The position numbers were made by a program, and so were the translations under genes. DNA of 38,470 nucleotides from Ignavibacteriota bacterium (lineage in GTDB: Bacteria; Bacteroidota; Ignavibacteria; UBA10030; UBA6906). Location of the stretch: contig JACRFA010000311.1 of assembly GCA_016218065.1 (NCBI GenBank), positions 1-38,470 of the forward strand, read 5' to 3'. Under the pieces are notes generated by a model. The model had not been told where the DNA came from, made no database searches, and worked only from the letters and a program-made list of their open reading frames with translations. Shown in pieces: positions 24,893-33,923 of the stretch; positions within the stretch are counted from its first letter, which is position 1; each line of letters starts with the position of its first letter.

Positions 24893-26176
24893 TCAGTCGA
24901 TCTCAAGTCGAACGAAGTGAGTTGCACAGGAAATACACGGATCGTAATTCCTGACTGCTTGTTCAACTTTCCACGTGAGCGCCTCGCGTGGCAAATCGAT
25001 GTTTGCAGTAACGAACTGACGGAGATCGTTCTCGATCGTCGGCTGGTTCTGCGCCGTCGGAGGCACGATCTTCGCGTCGAGAATTGTTCCGTCGCTTCCG
25101 AGTCTGTAGCGATGATAGAGCGTACCGCGTGGCGCCTCGCTCGCGCCGAACCCGATGCCGGCTTGTACCTCATAATGTACTGTCGGCGATTCAGGCTCTT
25201 CATACTGTTCGATGATCCGAATCGCTTCGTCGTACGCGTAGATGGTTTCGATCGCCCGCACCACGATGCTCTTGAACGGATTCTTCACCATCGGACGTAA
25301 GCCGATCTCGTTCGCCACCTGTTTTGCAATCGGCGAGAGAAAATCGAAGTTGAGATTGAACCGCGCCAGCGGCCCGACGTGGTAGGCGCCCTTCCCCTTC
25401 TCAATCGAATGCAACGCATGCGAGTGATGCACATGACGCTCCTCGAAGTGGAACTCGTACTCGCGGATGGCGATGTCGAGTCCGCTGTTGGAGACAAACC
25501 TTCCACCGATGATCGGGTATTCATCCGGCGAACGCAGCGACACGAATTCGTACTCAAGCTCGAAAGGCGGAAACTCAAACGTGTTGACGAGCTTCGCAGT
25601 TTCAATCGCCTGATCGCGTGCCCACTTCAGCCGGTCGAGCAGCGGCGTAAGCTCGCTCTTTGCCGGCACCCGGTAGAAGCCGCCGACCCTCACATTAATC
25701 GGGTGAATCTCGCGACCTCCAATAACAATCATGACATCGTTCCCGATCTTCTTCATTTGCAGCGCGGTCTTCACCAACTCGGGTTTGTCCTTCGCCAGCT
25801 GGAGCGCATCTTCGTATCCAAGAAAATCCGGCGCATGCAGCATGTACATGTGAAGCACGTGACTTTCAATCCACTCGCCGCAATAGATCAATCTGCGCAA
25901 TGCAGCAAGTTGGCCCGTCACTTCAACGCCGAACGCATCTTCCATCGCGGTCACGGAACTCATTTGATACGCGATGGGACAGATACCGCAAATACGCGCG
26001 GTGATGTCCGGCGCCTCGGCATAGCTGCGTCCGCGAAGGAACGCTTCGAAGAATCTCGGCGGCTCATAGATCTTCAGCTTCACGTCAGCAACTTTGCCGT
26101 CGGCGATCTTGACGAAGAGCGATCCTTCGCCCTCGACGCGGGCAAGCTGGTCAACCTTGATGATTCTATTTTTCAT
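24893..26176 (-). CDS. hydA: Group 3b [NiFe] hydrogenase large (alpha) subunit
   Basis: Catalytic subunit holding the NiFe(CN)2CO centre of a cytoplasmic, bidirectional NADP-linked hydrogenase (the sulfhydrogenase type). The ATG at 26176 gives 427 aa; GTG 26185 and ATG 26182 are nearby alternatives behind the same AAGGAG. The N-terminal nickel motif is R-I-C-G-I-C-P (Cys63, Cys66) and the C-terminal one D-P-C-I-S-C-A-T-H (Cys414, Cys417, His420). Seven residues follow His420 and should be cut off by the next gene's product. The form of these motifs places it in group 3b. The start overlaps the end of hydD by 11 nt. Confidence 0.95.
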   Translation of the reverse strand: MKNRIIKVDQLARVEGEGSLFVKIADGKVADVKLKIYEPPRFFEAFLRGRSYAEAPDITARICGICPIAYQMSSVTAMEDAFGVEVTGQLAALRRLIYCGEWIESHVLHMYMLHAPDFLGYEDALQLAKDKPELVKTALQMKKIGNDVMIVIGGREIHPINVRVGGFYRVPAKSELTPLLDRLKWARDQAIETAKLVNTFEFPPFELEYEFVSLRSPDEYPIIGGRFVSNSGLDIAIREYEFHFEERHVHHSHALHSIEKGKGAYHVGPLARFNLNFDFLSPIAKQVANEIGLRPMVKNPFKSIVVRAIETIYAYDEAIRIIEQYEEPESPTVHYEVQAGIGFGASEAPRGTLYHRYRLGSDGTILDAKIVPPTAQNQPTIENDLRQFVTANIDLPREALTWKVEQAVRNYDPCISCATHFVRLEID

Positions 26177-26942
26177 GTGCATCACTCTCCTTGCGGAACG
26201 CCTCGGCGTACGCGTTGAATCCTCTGAACATCAGCATGATATCTTCCCTGTCTGCGCCAAGCTCGGCGAGTTGCTTGCTCAGCGATGACGGGTTCGGGTT
26301 TTCCATCGGGCCGAAGCATCCGTAGCAGCCGCGGTTGTACGACGGGCACAATGCGCCGCAACCAGTCTGCGTCACCGGACCGAGGCACGGAATTCCCTCC
26401 GCCACCATCACACAAATATTTCCCTTCTTCTTGCATTGCATGCAGAGACTGTGTGTCGGGACGTTGGGCTTGCGCTTGTTGAGATACGCGTTCACCACTT
26501 CGAGCAACTGGTATTTGTTGATCGGACATCCCCGCAGCTCGAAATCGACATGCACATACGAACCAACGGGCATGGAGCGATCCAACGTAGAGATGTGATC
26601 GGGAGACGCATACACGAGTCGCGTGAACTCTTTGACGTCCTTCCAATTGCGCAGCGCCTGAATACCGCCTGCGGTCGCACACGCGCCGATCGTGATGAGG
26701 AACTTGCATTCTTTTCTGATATGTCGGATCCGTTCAACGTCGTGCGGCGTGGTAATGCTTCCCTCCACGAGGCCGATGTCATAGGGTCCGCGCAGAATGC
26801 GGCGGCTTGCTTCAGGAAAATTCGCGATCTCCACGGCGCCGGCTACAAGAAGCAACTCGTCTTCGGCATCAAGCAGCGACAACTGGCATCCGTCACACGA
26901 GGCAAACTTGAACACAGCAATCTTGGGTCTCTTCGCGGCCAT
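26166..26942 (-). CDS. hydD: Group 3b [NiFe] hydrogenase small (delta) subunit
   Basis: Electron-transferring small subunit with FeS clusters. ATG 26942 with a perfect AAGGAG seven bases upstream gives 258 aa; no Tat signal is present, so it stays in the cytoplasm. Proximal-cluster cysteines begin at Cys16 and Cys19 ([10 protein letters not shown]), continue in I-G-A-C-A-T-A-G and R-G-C-P-I. The C-terminal third carries further cysteines (C-M-Q-C-K, C-L-G-P, G-C-G-A-L-C-P, G-C-Y-G-C-F) for additional clusters, as in group 3 enzymes. It starts one base after the hydG stop. Confidence 0.95.
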   Translation of the reverse strand: MAAKRPKIAVFKFASCDGCQLSLLDAEDELLLVAGAVEIANFPEASRRILRGPYDIGLVEGSITTPHDVERIRHIRKECKFLITIGACATAGGIQALRNWKDVKEFTRLVYASPDHISTLDRSMPVGSYVHVDFELRGCPINKYQLLEVVNAYLNKRKPNVPTHSLCMQCKKKGNICVMVAEGIPCLGPVTQTGCGALCPSYNRGCYGCFGPMENPNPSSLSKQLAELGADREDIMLMFRGFNAYAEAFRKESDAHEK

Positions 26943-26943
26943 G

Positions 26944-27798
26944 CTATAGCTCCTTCCTGTCGAATAGTGAACGAATTCGAGGGAGCGGAAACACGGGGCC
27001 ATCTTTGCAGATGAATGTCGGTCCGTATTGGCAATGCCCACAGAATCCGACTGCACACTTCATGTTCCGCTCCATCGACAGGAAAACCTGGTCGGGGCCA
27101 AGGCCGCGACGCTCAAGCTCGTCGATTGTGTACTTCATCATAATTTCCGGTCCGCACACGTACGCGACCGTGTTCTGGGTGTCGAGTTTGATATACGAGA
27201 ACAACGACGTGACGACGCCGATGTGGCCTTTCCACGATGAGTCGCCGCGATCGACAGTCACGAGCACTTCCACATTCTTCTCATCTTCCCATCGTTCAAG
27301 CTCCACCCGATAGAGAAGGTCTAGCGGACTGCGGCCGCCGTAGAGAATAATGATGCGTCCGTATTCCTCACGCTGCTTCAACAGAGAGTAGATGACCGGA
27401 CGCAGCGGCGCAAGGCCGATCCCTCCCGTGACGATGCAGACATCTTTGCCTTGAGCAACATCGAGAGGCCAGCTCGACCCGAACGGCCCACGGATGCCGA
27501 TCACATCGCCGCGCTTCTTGTTCGATAGCGCCGTCGTAATCGTCCCGACGCGATGAATCGTATGTTCGAGCGTCGCTTTCTTTGTGGGATCGGAACTGAT
27601 GGAGATTGCAGCTTCGCCGACGCCATATACGTACAGCATGTTAAACTGTCCCGGCAGAAATGAAAATCCATCCGGCACACCATTCACATCGAGTGTCAGC
27701 GTAAACGTATCGTCGTTTTCCCAAATCACTTTTCGCACCGTTACCGGATGCGGAATCATCGCATCGGTGGCAACAGTTTGGAGATTCCCTTCGCTCAT
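26944..27798 (-). CDS. hydG: Hydrogenase/sulfur reductase gamma subunit, FAD/NAD(P)-binding
   Basis: Diaphorase subunit passing electrons between NAD(P)H and the hydrogenase FeS chain; ferredoxin-NADP reductase/PyrK-like. ATG 27798 gives 284 aa; the start overlaps the preceding gene's stop (ATGA). The FAD domain has S-F-L-P-G-Q-F-N and A-I-S-I-S-S-D (67-70 region), and the NAD(P) domain has [11 protein letters not shown] (124-134). The C-terminal [2Fe-2S] ligands are Cys248, Cys253, Cys256 and Cys264. This architecture is standard for HydG of group 3b hydrogenases. Confidence 0.94.
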   Translation of the reverse strand: MSEGNLQTVATDAMIPHPVTVRKVIWENDDTFTLTLDVNGVPDGFSFLPGQFNMLYVYGVGEAAISISSDPTKKATLEHTIHRVGTITTALSNKKRGDVIGIRGPFGSSWPLDVAQGKDVCIVTGGIGLAPLRPVIYSLLKQREEYGRIIILYGGRSPLDLLYRVELERWEDEKNVEVLVTVDRGDSSWKGHIGVVTSLFSYIKLDTQNTVAYVCGPEIMMKYTIDELERRGLGPDQVFLSMERNMKCAVGFCGHCQYGPTFICKDGPVFPLPRIRSLFDRKEL

Positions 27799-28277
27799 GA
27801 GCCAACTCCGATGTTGGTCATGCCGTAGATATCGAAAAGCTGCAAGCGCGTTGCATCGAGTCGTCGTTCCATCACCGTGGCGAAGCGCTTGAGCATTTCG
27901 TACCCGAACCCTTTGTCGGTCTCGCACTTGTTGCGGAGACACTCGCCGTCGAGCGAAATCGCGCGCACATCCGTAACTGCAACGCCGCTGAAGTGCCAGC
28001 GGAACGGCGAAATGAGCCACGACCATCCGAGCACTTCTCCTGCGCCGACTGTCTGGATACGAATGTTGCCTCGCCCGCTGAATTCCGCTTCGAGCGCAAC
28101 GCGACCGGAGCGGATGAGAAAGAATTTGTTTGCAAGTTGACCTTCGGTTACCAATCGCTCGCCATCGTGAAAGCGAACGTTCATCGCACATCCAACCAAC
28201 AACTGCATGTGATCGTCCGGCAATTGGTGCAGAAACGGATGCTGCCGGAGTATCTCAACGAGATTTTCTTTTTCCAT
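27795..28277 (-). CDS. Stand-alone cyclic-nucleotide-binding-domain protein in the hydrogenase operon
   Basis: 160 aa. A single CRP/FNR-type cyclic-nucleotide-binding beta-roll: F-L-H-Q-L-P-D-D, then [11 protein letters not shown] (about 36-46), [11 protein letters not shown], and G-E-V-L-G-W-S-W (phosphate-binding-cassette position), ending in a C-helix. There is no helix-turn-helix, so it is not a transcription factor by itself. The phosphate-cassette Arg typical of cAMP binding is not obvious, so the ligand is uncertain. It lies 5 nt after hydB and overlaps hydG by ATGA, so it is made in step with the enzyme. A regulatory or accessory subunit is likely (inference). Confidence 0.88.
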   Translation of the reverse strand: MEKENLVEILRQHPFLHQLPDDHMQLLVGCAMNVRFHDGERLVTEGQLANKFFLIRSGRVALEAEFSGRGNIRIQTVGAGEVLGWSWLISPFRWHFSGVAVTDVRAISLDGECLRNKCETDKGFGYEMLKRFATVMERRLDATRLQLFDIYGMTNIGVGS

Positions 28278-28282
28278 AGGAG

Positions 28283-29410
28283 TTATCCTTCGAGAGTTGT
28301 TATCGGAACGCCAGTATCAGTAATTCGTGCGGCTTCGCGCGTAATATCGATGCCTGCGGGACACCAGGTGATGCAGCGACCGCAGCCTACGCAGCCGAGT
28401 GTGCCAAACTGTTCTTGCCAATGGGCAAACTTATGCATCAGCCATTGCCGGTAGCGAGTGCGTGTGGACATACGGGTGTTGCCGCCGGCAATCTTTGTAA
28501 AATCAGATGTGAAACATGAATCCCACCGCCGCCATCGTTCAGCATGTTCGCCGGTCAGATCCGTTACGTCTTCTACTGTTGAGCAGAAGCAGGTGGGACA
28601 GACCATGGTACAATTCGTGCACGAGAGACATCGTTTCGCGACATCGTCCCAATGAGCATGCTCGAAGTTGTCGTTCAGCTTCTGCCCGATGTTCGACACG
28701 TCGAGCGACTTGCCCATATTCTTTGCGGCTGAGTCGAGCATTCGCTTCGCGCAGTCGATCTCATCCTGAGTCGCATCCCGATGCGGCATGTCGCGCAGAA
28801 TCTCCTCGCCCGCAGGCGAGCCAGATTCGATCAGGAAATGATGCTTCTCATCGGTTGCGACTTCGGTGAGCACCAGATCATAACCTTGTGTCGCGGCCGG
28901 ACCGCTTTTCACCGAAACGCAGAAGCAGTTGCCGCCGGGATTTGTGCAGTTGATCGCAACAAGAAAAATGTTGTCGCGAATCTTTTGGTAACGATCGTCA
29001 ACATATTCTCCAGTGTGGAACACCTTGTCGTGAATGGCGATGGCCTGCAGCTCGCATGGGCGCACGCCAATAAACGCGTAGCGCTTGCCCTCGCCGTTCT
29101 TGTCGGGAATTACCTCGAAGCTTTTGCCATTCTTGCGCGCACTGAAGAGTCGCGTCCGCGGCTCGTACAGAAATTTCTTCCACGATTGCGGTCCCACAAC
29201 AAAATTGAAGAATGCCTTGTGCCCATTCTTGTGAAGCGTGTACGATCCGGGAGCTTGTTCGTCGGTGTAGTGTTGCGGAAGATCGGCGGCTGATTGCAGT
29301 GCGTCGAGGCCGATTGCGCCGTCGCGAACCTTCGGCCCTATGGTTGTGTAGCCTTTCGATTGAAGAGTTTTGAACAGATGATTTAACTTCTCTACCTCTA
29401 CGATATGCAT
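28283..29410 (-). CDS. hydB: Hydrogenase/sulfur reductase beta subunit, 4Fe-4S
   Basis: FeS subunit that links the hydrogenase to the flavin subunit and is implicated in sulfur reductase activity in sulfhydrogenases. ATG 29410 (AAGGA upstream) gives 375 aa; the in-frame upstream extension to 29512 is rejected. Two [4Fe-4S] motifs near the C-terminus: Cys261, Cys264, Cys267, Cys271 and Cys340, Cys343, Cys346, Cys350. The central [10 protein letters not shown] (115-124) and N-C-F-C (161-164) are family hallmarks. It is the first gene of the hydrogenase operon, divergent from the zinc-ribbon gene. Confidence 0.94.
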   Translation of the reverse strand: MHIVEVEKLNHLFKTLQSKGYTTIGPKVRDGAIGLDALQSAADLPQHYTDEQAPGSYTLHKNGHKAFFNFVVGPQSWKKFLYEPRTRLFSARKNGKSFEVIPDKNGEGKRYAFIGVRPCELQAIAIHDKVFHTGEYVDDRYQKIRDNIFLVAINCTNPGGNCFCVSVKSGPAATQGYDLVLTEVATDEKHHFLIESGSPAGEEILRDMPHRDATQDEIDCAKRMLDSAAKNMGKSLDVSNIGQKLNDNFEHAHWDDVAKRCLSCTNCTMVCPTCFCSTVEDVTDLTGEHAERWRRWDSCFTSDFTKIAGGNTRMSTRTRYRQWLMHKFAHWQEQFGTLGCVGCGRCITWCPAGIDITREAARITDTGVPITTLEG

Positions 29411-29572
29411 GAGTTCATCCTTAACGAGTGAAAAGAGAAACGAAGGAACAACAGAAGTCGCTATTCGTAGTTCAGTTTTTGTGCCACGACGGAGTTCATG
29501 TTCTTGATACATATAGCGCGAATTGCTCTGCTCTGTTTCCCACTTCTAAGACTTCAACTCTCAGATTTGAAA

Positions 29573-29908
29573 ATGGGAAGTGAAGCTGTATATTTGTTCT
29601 ACACAGAATTGAATCGCGAATCTCCTCGCGATCTCGCGCACAGTCCGACATCCGGAGTTCACGTGGCAGTCACAGTCCTTGCATCACTCTTTCTTCTGCT
29701 CATCCTCTTTGTCGCGGTTGTTGGATTCAAAGCGGTGATCAAACAAGGGAAGAGTCCCGAAGAAATGAATCTGGAGAAGTGTTCGCTCTGCGGTCAGAAG
29801 ATGAACAAGGCGAGCCTCGTCGAAAGACAGGTAGGCGATTACAAGCTGCTCTACTTTTGCGCGACGTGCATCAACAATCTTCACAATGAGTTGATCACGA
29901 AGAACTAG
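29573..29908 (+). CDS. Membrane-anchored zinc-ribbon-like protein
   Basis: 111 aa from ATG 29573; a longer form from 29498 reads through the divergent promoter region and is less likely. One transmembrane helix (about 30-55, V-A-V-T-V-L-A-S-L-F-L-L-L-I-L-F) separates a short N-terminal part from a domain with two CxxC pairs (Cys70/Cys73 and Cys96/Cys99), as in a small zinc ribbon or metal site. No family name recognised. It is divergent from hydB with about 160 nt between starts. Confidence 0.7.
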   Translation: MGSEAVYLFYTELNRESPRDLAHSPTSGVHVAVTVLASLFLLLILFVAVVGFKAVIKQGKSPEEMNLEKCSLCGQKMNKASLVERQVGDYKLLYFCATCINNLHNELITKN

Positions 29909-29910
29909 AG

Positions 29911-30002
29911 ACGTGGACGAAAAGTAGCAGCCCTAAAATTCACCTGCCGATTTTGTGCAAATACGATATCGAAATCTTGCACAACCTACTTCTCGTCCAC
30001 GT
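29911..30002. repeat. Long nested inverted repeat after the zinc-ribbon gene
   Basis: The 17-nt outer arms 29911-29927 (ACGTGGACGAAAAGTAG) and 29986-30002 pair with one mismatch. Inside, TTGTGCAA (29953-29960) and TTGCACAA (29977-29984) form a second stem around a CGATATCG palindrome. The left arm begins three bases after the zinc-ribbon stop. There is no T-run, so it is not a standard intrinsic terminator. The form recalls a small MITE-like element or a cruciform. Confidence 0.6.
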
Positions 30003-30045
30003 TTCTAGCTAGAGGTCTGGTCGAAAAGCCCTGATGAAAGAAAAC

Positions 30046-30112
30046 CCTGCCTGACGGCAGGCAGGCGCCAAGGCTCCTCCAAAGGAGTCCCTTCGGGACA
30101 GGACGCCAAGGC
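30046..30112. repeat. Cluster of three short hairpins flanked by a 9-nt direct repeat
   Basis: CCTGCCTG/CAGGCAGG with loop ACGG (30046-30065); GGCTCCT paired with AGGAGTC around CCAA (30072-30089, one G-U); GTCCC/GGGAC with loop TTC (30087-30099). The last two overlap. CGCCAAGGC occurs at 30066-30074 and 30104-30112. GTCCC...GGGAC and CCTGCC...GGCAGG words recur in the 23.5-24.2 kb array, so the two regions share an element type. Confidence 0.65.
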
Positions 30113-30147
30113 AAGGTAACTGTCTATTGCCGTTGGTCGTCGAGTGC

Positions 30148-30184
30148 AAAAAAAAAACCAGGGCGCTGCAAAAGCGTCCTGGTT
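30148..30184 (-). terminator. Rho-independent terminator of the chemoreceptor operon
   Basis: On the minus strand an 11-bp stem (AACCAGGACGC with GCGCCCTGGTT, one mismatch) and a 7-nt loop are followed by ten Ts (30157-30148). It ends about 30 nt after the chemoreceptor stop. Confidence 0.9.
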
Positions 30185-30213
30185 TGGACGAAACAAGAAA
30201 TTTGTTTCTTCGA

Positions 30214-31854
30214 TCAGGCTTTGACGAGCGAGCCGTTCTTCTGTACCGAAAGATTCGACCGTGGGCTTTGATATGTTGAGCTTCGATTCCGTGACTTCGG
30301 CGCAGCAGCGTCTGTCTCACCTTGCAGCTTAAACTTCACGACGAGTTCTTGAAGTTTCATCGTGAGGCTATTCAGATCGTCAGCGGCGCGGGCTATCTGC
30401 TGAATGCCGTTGGCTGTCTCGGCGGTGACTGTTGAGATCGCCTCAACGTTGCGCGTTATCTGCTCGCTTGTCTCCGTTTGCTGCTCACTCGCGGCCGCAA
30501 TGTTCGCGACCTTTTCGGTAACGGTCTGACTTACGCCGACAATGACTTTCAACGACTCACCGGCCTTATCGGCAAGCTGAATGCCGGCGTCCACCTGCTG
30601 TGTCCCCTCTTCCATCGAGGCAACCGCGTCTTTCGTGTCAACCTGAATCTTCTTGATCATGTTGGCGATTTCTTTTGTCGCCTTGGATGTTCGTTCGGCA
30701 AGCTTGCGCACCTCGTCGGCAACAACGGCAAAGCCGCGTCCCTGCTCGCCGGCTCGCGCCGCTTCGATGGCTGCGTTCAACGCCAGAAGGTTTGTCTGAT
30801 CGGCAATCTCATCGATCACGCTGATGATCTCGCCGATTTGATCACTGGATTTGCCAAGCTCTTTGACTGTTGTTGCCGAGCGGCGGACGACATCGGCGAT
30901 TTGCTTCATGCCGTTCACCGTTTCCTGCACAACGCGGCCGCCTTGCTCGGCGGCGGCTTTTGCCTCCTTCGCAGTCGCAGCCGTGTCGCTCGCGTTTCTG
31001 GAATTCTCCGCGATCGTGTTTGTCATTTCTTCGACGGCATTCGTGACAAGCGCGGACTGCTCCATCTGCTGACGCATGCCTTGGTCCATCGAGTTGGAAT
31101 CGGTCAGAATCTGCGACACCTGATTCGAGACGGCAACCGTTACGCCCTGCACTTCACCGACCGTCATGCGCAAACCGGCAACATGGTCGTTCAAACTCTT
31201 GATCAGCTTGCCCACTTCGTCTTGAGTCTTCTGTTCAAGCTCAATGGTCAGATCACCAGTGGCAACCAATTTGATTCCTGCAAGCAACGGCTGCAAGATG
31301 CGCATGATATAATTGACTGCAAGTACCGCAGTCAGCAAGAAGATCACGCAGAGCACAATCGACCAGAGGATTGTCTTGTGCATGTCTGCGCGAATACTCT
31401 CGGTGGAAATTGCCACCATGAGTTCCCCAATCGGGGTCGAATCTCCCTGGCGCGCGACCACCGGAGTCCGAAACACCGCGAGCGTATTGCCGCCGGCATC
31501 TTTGGCTTCGAGTTGCTCAACGCTGCCATCGGAGCTGACTTTTTCTGCCGAGGCAAGATCGACGTGTGTCCCCCGCTCAGCGATGGGGTTGCCGCCCTTG
31601 TCCGTGAACATGATTGCCTGGACTTCACTGTCAAGCATCGATGCATCCATGATGGCCGAAAGCTGCGACGAGTCACTCATCATCACGCCCAGGCGTCCGT
31701 TGCTGGCAAGACTGGTCGCCACAGAGATGCCGCGTTTGCCGAATTGTGTTTCTGTTGAAGCGCCCATCAGTACACCATAGACGATGCTGAGCGAAGTCGT
31801 CAGCAAAACGATGAGCGCGAGAATGGCGAGAAGAATCTGGGTCTTCAGTTTCAT
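30214..31854 (-). CDS. Methyl-accepting chemotaxis protein
   Basis: 546-aa transmembrane chemoreceptor. AGGAG precedes ATG 31854. TM1 is about 5-28 and TM2 about 161-184, enclosing a periplasmic domain of about 130 residues. A HAMP linker (about 181-235) and the cytoplasmic signalling coiled coil follow, with the conserved hairpin tip [16 protein letters not shown] (kinase-contact region). The periplasmic stretch [14 protein letters not shown] and [14 protein letters not shown] resembles the CHASE8-type sensor of YfiN-like proteins (my reading). It starts 9 nt after the stop of the preceding periplasmic protein gene, its probable partner. Confidence 0.95.
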   Translation of the reverse strand: MKLKTQILLAILALIVLLTTSLSIVYGVLMGASTETQFGKRGISVATSLASNGRLGVMMSDSSQLSAIMDASMLDSEVQAIMFTDKGGNPIAERGTHVDLASAEKVSSDGSVEQLEAKDAGGNTLAVFRTPVVARQGDSTPIGELMVAISTESIRADMHKTILWSIVLCVIFLLTAVLAVNYIMRILQPLLAGIKLVATGDLTIELEQKTQDEVGKLIKSLNDHVAGLRMTVGEVQGVTVAVSNQVSQILTDSNSMDQGMRQQMEQSALVTNAVEEMTNTIAENSRNASDTAATAKEAKAAAEQGGRVVQETVNGMKQIADVVRRSATTVKELGKSSDQIGEIISVIDEIADQTNLLALNAAIEAARAGEQGRGFAVVADEVRKLAERTSKATKEIANMIKKIQVDTKDAVASMEEGTQQVDAGIQLADKAGESLKVIVGVSQTVTEKVANIAAASEQQTETSEQITRNVEAISTVTAETANGIQQIARAADDLNSLTMKLQELVVKFKLQGETDAAAPKSRNRSSTYQSPRSNLSVQKNGSLVKA

Positions 31855-31863
31855 GATGATCTC

Positions 31864-32421
31864 CTATTTTGCGACGAAGGCAATTCCTGAGGCAGGATCA
31901 CTCGGAGTGTTTGCGCCCAACAATCCTGCTACCTGGCTGTTGACGTACGCCGTGAGCTTACCGCCTTCGAGCTGAACGGTGCACAGCGCCCCTGATGCGA
32001 GCATTGAAGTGTTGGGAACAATCAGACCGATCTTGTCGGGCAACGCATTCGATCGCAGGAACTCGAATCCCACGCCCACCATGAGTTGATCGCTTGCGTC
32101 CGGAATCCAAATCAACTGAATGCTCTTCTCCGAAACCATCTTCTTATAGATAGATGAGATCTCTCTTGCATCCTTTGGTCTCCCGATCACGATCTGCACA
32201 CCCTGCCCCAAGCCGGCACGCGTGAGATCCTGAACATTCTTGTCCGTGAGGGCGCTCCCAAAGACTCCGACGGACTTCAGATTCGGATTCATCATTTTCA
32301 TGACAGCAATTTGTTGCCCGTAGTTCTGGGCGAAACCGGACGATTGCAGCAACACAGCTACAACGAGCACAGCAAATCCACAGCTTACAGTCTGTGTCCA
32401 GCTCGAATGTAGTTTCTTCAT
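31864..32421 (-). CDS. Periplasmic protein co-expressed with the chemoreceptor (TrpX-like lobe or YfiR-like)
   Basis: 185 aa from ATG 32421 with AGGAG upstream. N-terminal signal peptide (F-A-V-L-V-V-A-V-L-L-Q-S-S-G-F-A-Q, about 18-33). The mature part N-L-K-S-V-G-V-F-G, Q-I-V-I-G-R-P, I-Q-L-I-W-I-P-D, G-L-I-V-P-N-T-S, A-S-G-A-L-C-T-V, G-G-K-L-T-A-Y-V looks like one lobe of a periplasmic binding protein of the TrpX/ABC_sub_bind type; the last part also fits YfiR (DUF4154). It is too short for a full two-lobe receptor. It sits 9 nt upstream of the chemoreceptor. Likely a soluble ligand- or redox-sensing partner (inference). Confidence 0.8.
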   Translation of the reverse strand: MKKLHSSWTQTVSCGFAVLVVAVLLQSSGFAQNYGQQIAVMKMMNPNLKSVGVFGSALTDKNVQDLTRAGLGQGVQIVIGRPKDAREISSIYKKMVSEKSIQLIWIPDASDQLMVGVGFEFLRSNALPDKIGLIVPNTSMLASGALCTVQLEGGKLTAYVNSQVAGLLGANTPSDPASGIAFVAK

Positions 32422-32715
32422 ATTACTCTCCTGATAGTTCTCTCGATCGCACTGCGTGTGGAGGCTCTTGCGAGGGAGCGGCAGATTTGCGGAAGAATCC
32501 CTATGAATGCGCAACGCACACACATCTATGCGTGGTTATCGGACAAACCACATGCCATTTGTTCGTGCTTAGGTTTCAGCAGGCCAGCATGCGTGAGCCA
32601 GATTTGCACAGCTCGGGAGACTCTGCGAAAGGAGAATCGGGTGGAGATGTACAGTATTAGCCAGGTGAGCAATAGCTGAAATCACCGGCAGTCCACATCT
32701 ATGATGAGATCGAGA

Positions 32716-33408
32716 CTACGAACGTCGTTTCGTGGCGAGGAATTCTTCCGCTGAAGGGCAGAGTTGGTTCAGCACGCAGTCTTCACATTTGGGCGATCGG
32801 GCAGCGCACGTTTTTCGACCGTGCAGAATGAGAATCGAGCCAAGATCGATCCAGTATTTTTTCGGAAAGAGATTCATGAGATCGATTTCGATCTTCTCGG
32901 CGGTATCGGAGGAAGAAAACCCGAGTCGCTGCGACAATCGAAACACATGCGTGTCAACGACGACGCCCGACGCGATGCCGAACACTTGCCCCAACACAAC
33001 ATTCGCCGTCTTTCTTCCGACGCCGGGAAGCGTCACAAGATCGTCGATGGTCTGCGGAACTTCGCCTCCGAAATGCTCAAGCAACGCCTTGCTGCAGCCG
33101 ATGATGCTCTTCGATTTCATTCTGAAGAAACCTGTCGAGCGAATATCCTGTTCCAGCTCAGCCTGACTCGCATTCGCGAACGCCTTGACGGTTCGATACT
33201 TTTTGAATAGCCCCGGCACAACCATGTTGACGCGTTCGTCCGTGCACTGCGCCGAGAGAATAGTTGCGATGAGAAGCTGAAACGCATTCGCATGATGCAA
33301 CGCAGTCACAGCGTGCGGGAATTCCTTCTTCAGCAACTTCACGATATGAAATGATCTGGCTTTCTTCTCTTCTGTTGATTCGTGGTTGGACTGTTTTGAT
33401 TTGGACAT
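32716..33408 (-). CDS. nth: Endonuclease III (DNA glycosylase/AP lyase)
   Basis: Base-excision repair enzyme removing oxidised pyrimidines. The ATG at 33408 (GAGGA upstream) gives 230 aa. It has a helix-hairpin-helix L-P-G-V-G-R-K-T-A with catalytic Lys133, the catalytic Asp152 in V-V-D-T-H-V-F-R, and the [4Fe-4S] ligands Cys201, Cys208, Cys211 and Cys217 with C-x6-C-x2-C-x5-C spacing. Transcribed alone or after the ferredoxin genes; a palindrome lies 47 nt upstream. Confidence 0.96.
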   Translation of the reverse strand: MSKSKQSNHESTEEKKARSFHIVKLLKKEFPHAVTALHHANAFQLLIATILSAQCTDERVNMVVPGLFKKYRTVKAFANASQAELEQDIRSTGFFRMKSKSIIGCSKALLEHFGGEVPQTIDDLVTLPGVGRKTANVVLGQVFGIASGVVVDTHVFRLSQRLGFSSSDTAEKIEIDLMNLFPKKYWIDLGSILILHGRKTCAARSPKCEDCVLNQLCPSAEEFLATKRRS

Positions 33409-33454
33409 CAATGTTCCTCAGCAGGTTGTTGCATTGTCATTTCTTCCGTTTCAT

Positions 33455-33507
33455 TGTAGAGCGACGAGGCTCGTCGCTCTACACACCCGGCACGACGAGA
33501 GTCGTCG
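33455..33507. repeat. Long palindrome followed by a second, related hairpin
   Basis: TGTAGAGCGACGAG (33455-33468) and CTCGTCGCTCTACA (33470-33483) form a 14-nt perfect inverted repeat around one base. Directly after, CGACGA/TCGTCG (33493-33507, loop GAG) repeats the core, and TCGTCGCTCTAC occurs again at 33502-33513. It lies between the ferredoxin stop and the nth start, so it may act as a terminator for the ferredoxin, though no T-run is present. Confidence 0.7.
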
Positions 33508-33532
33508 CTCTACCCGTCGTCTGACGCCTGCC

Positions 33533-33892
33533 CTATAGCCTAAGCTTCGGAAATTGCAGTGCGTCTGGGGCGTAGCGACCGTTGGGAATCAGCAAGCGCT
33601 GAATCACTTCGCCGTTGATGATCGTGCGATCGATGATTTCCTCGATGTCCTCCTTCTTCACGCCGCCGTACCACACGCCATCAGGGTACACGACCATCGT
33701 AACGCCGTATTCACACGCGTCGAGACATCCGGCGTTGTTTGCGCGAACAACATGCGCGAGTCCTCGCTTCTTCAGCTCTTCCTTGAGTGCATCGCGAATT
33801 TCCGCCGAGCCTTTCGCATGACAACAGCCTTTCGGATGATCGGGCGGACGTTCGTTGATGCAAACAAACACATGACGTTGGTATCGGCTCAT
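33533..33892 (-). CDS. Thioredoxin-like [2Fe-2S] ferredoxin
   Basis: 119 aa of the NuoE/Shethna-like thioredoxin-fold ferredoxin family: H-V-F-V-C-I-N-E-R (Cys11), C-C-H-A-K-G (Cys23/24), N-A-G-C-L-D-A-C-E-Y-G (Cys56, Cys60), and V-V-Y-P-D-G-V-W-Y-G. Four cysteines are available for the [2Fe-2S] cluster. Cytoplasmic electron carrier. Downstream (31 nt) of the small membrane protein and near another ferredoxin and a ferredoxin-reductase-like enzyme; a shared redox pathway is possible but unproven. Confidence 0.93.
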   Translation of the reverse strand: MSRYQRHVFVCINERPPDHPKGCCHAKGSAEIRDALKEELKKRGLAHVVRANNAGCLDACEYGVTMVVYPDGVWYGGVKKEDIEEIIDRTIINGEVIQRLLIPNGRYAPDALQFPKLRL

Positions 33893-33923
33893 AGAGAATT
33901 GTTTGGAGTTCGATGAAATGATT

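Larger units (their letters stand above)
29909..30213. other. Intergenic region with several inverted repeats and the terminator of the chemoreceptor operon
   Basis: No gene. It holds the long inverted repeat at 29911-30002, the hairpin cluster at 30046-30112, and the minus-strand terminator at 30148-30184. A further hairpin, GAAACAA/TTGTTTC, lies around 30190-30209 next to the chemoreceptor stop. Confidence 0.7.

Noticed and set aside
25379-26218. Open frame of 279 codons on the plus strand
   Set aside because: Lies opposite the hydrogenase large subunit and has no protein-like motifs.
29494-29515. FNR-like half site ATCAA (minus strand) in the hydrogenase promoter region
   Set aside because: The opposite half site matches poorly (two of five bases), so I do not call an FNR/CRP operator.
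30478-31758. Long open frame (426 codons) on the plus strand
   Set aside because: Antisense shadow of the chemoreceptor; the minus-strand protein has full domain structure and a ribosome-binding site.
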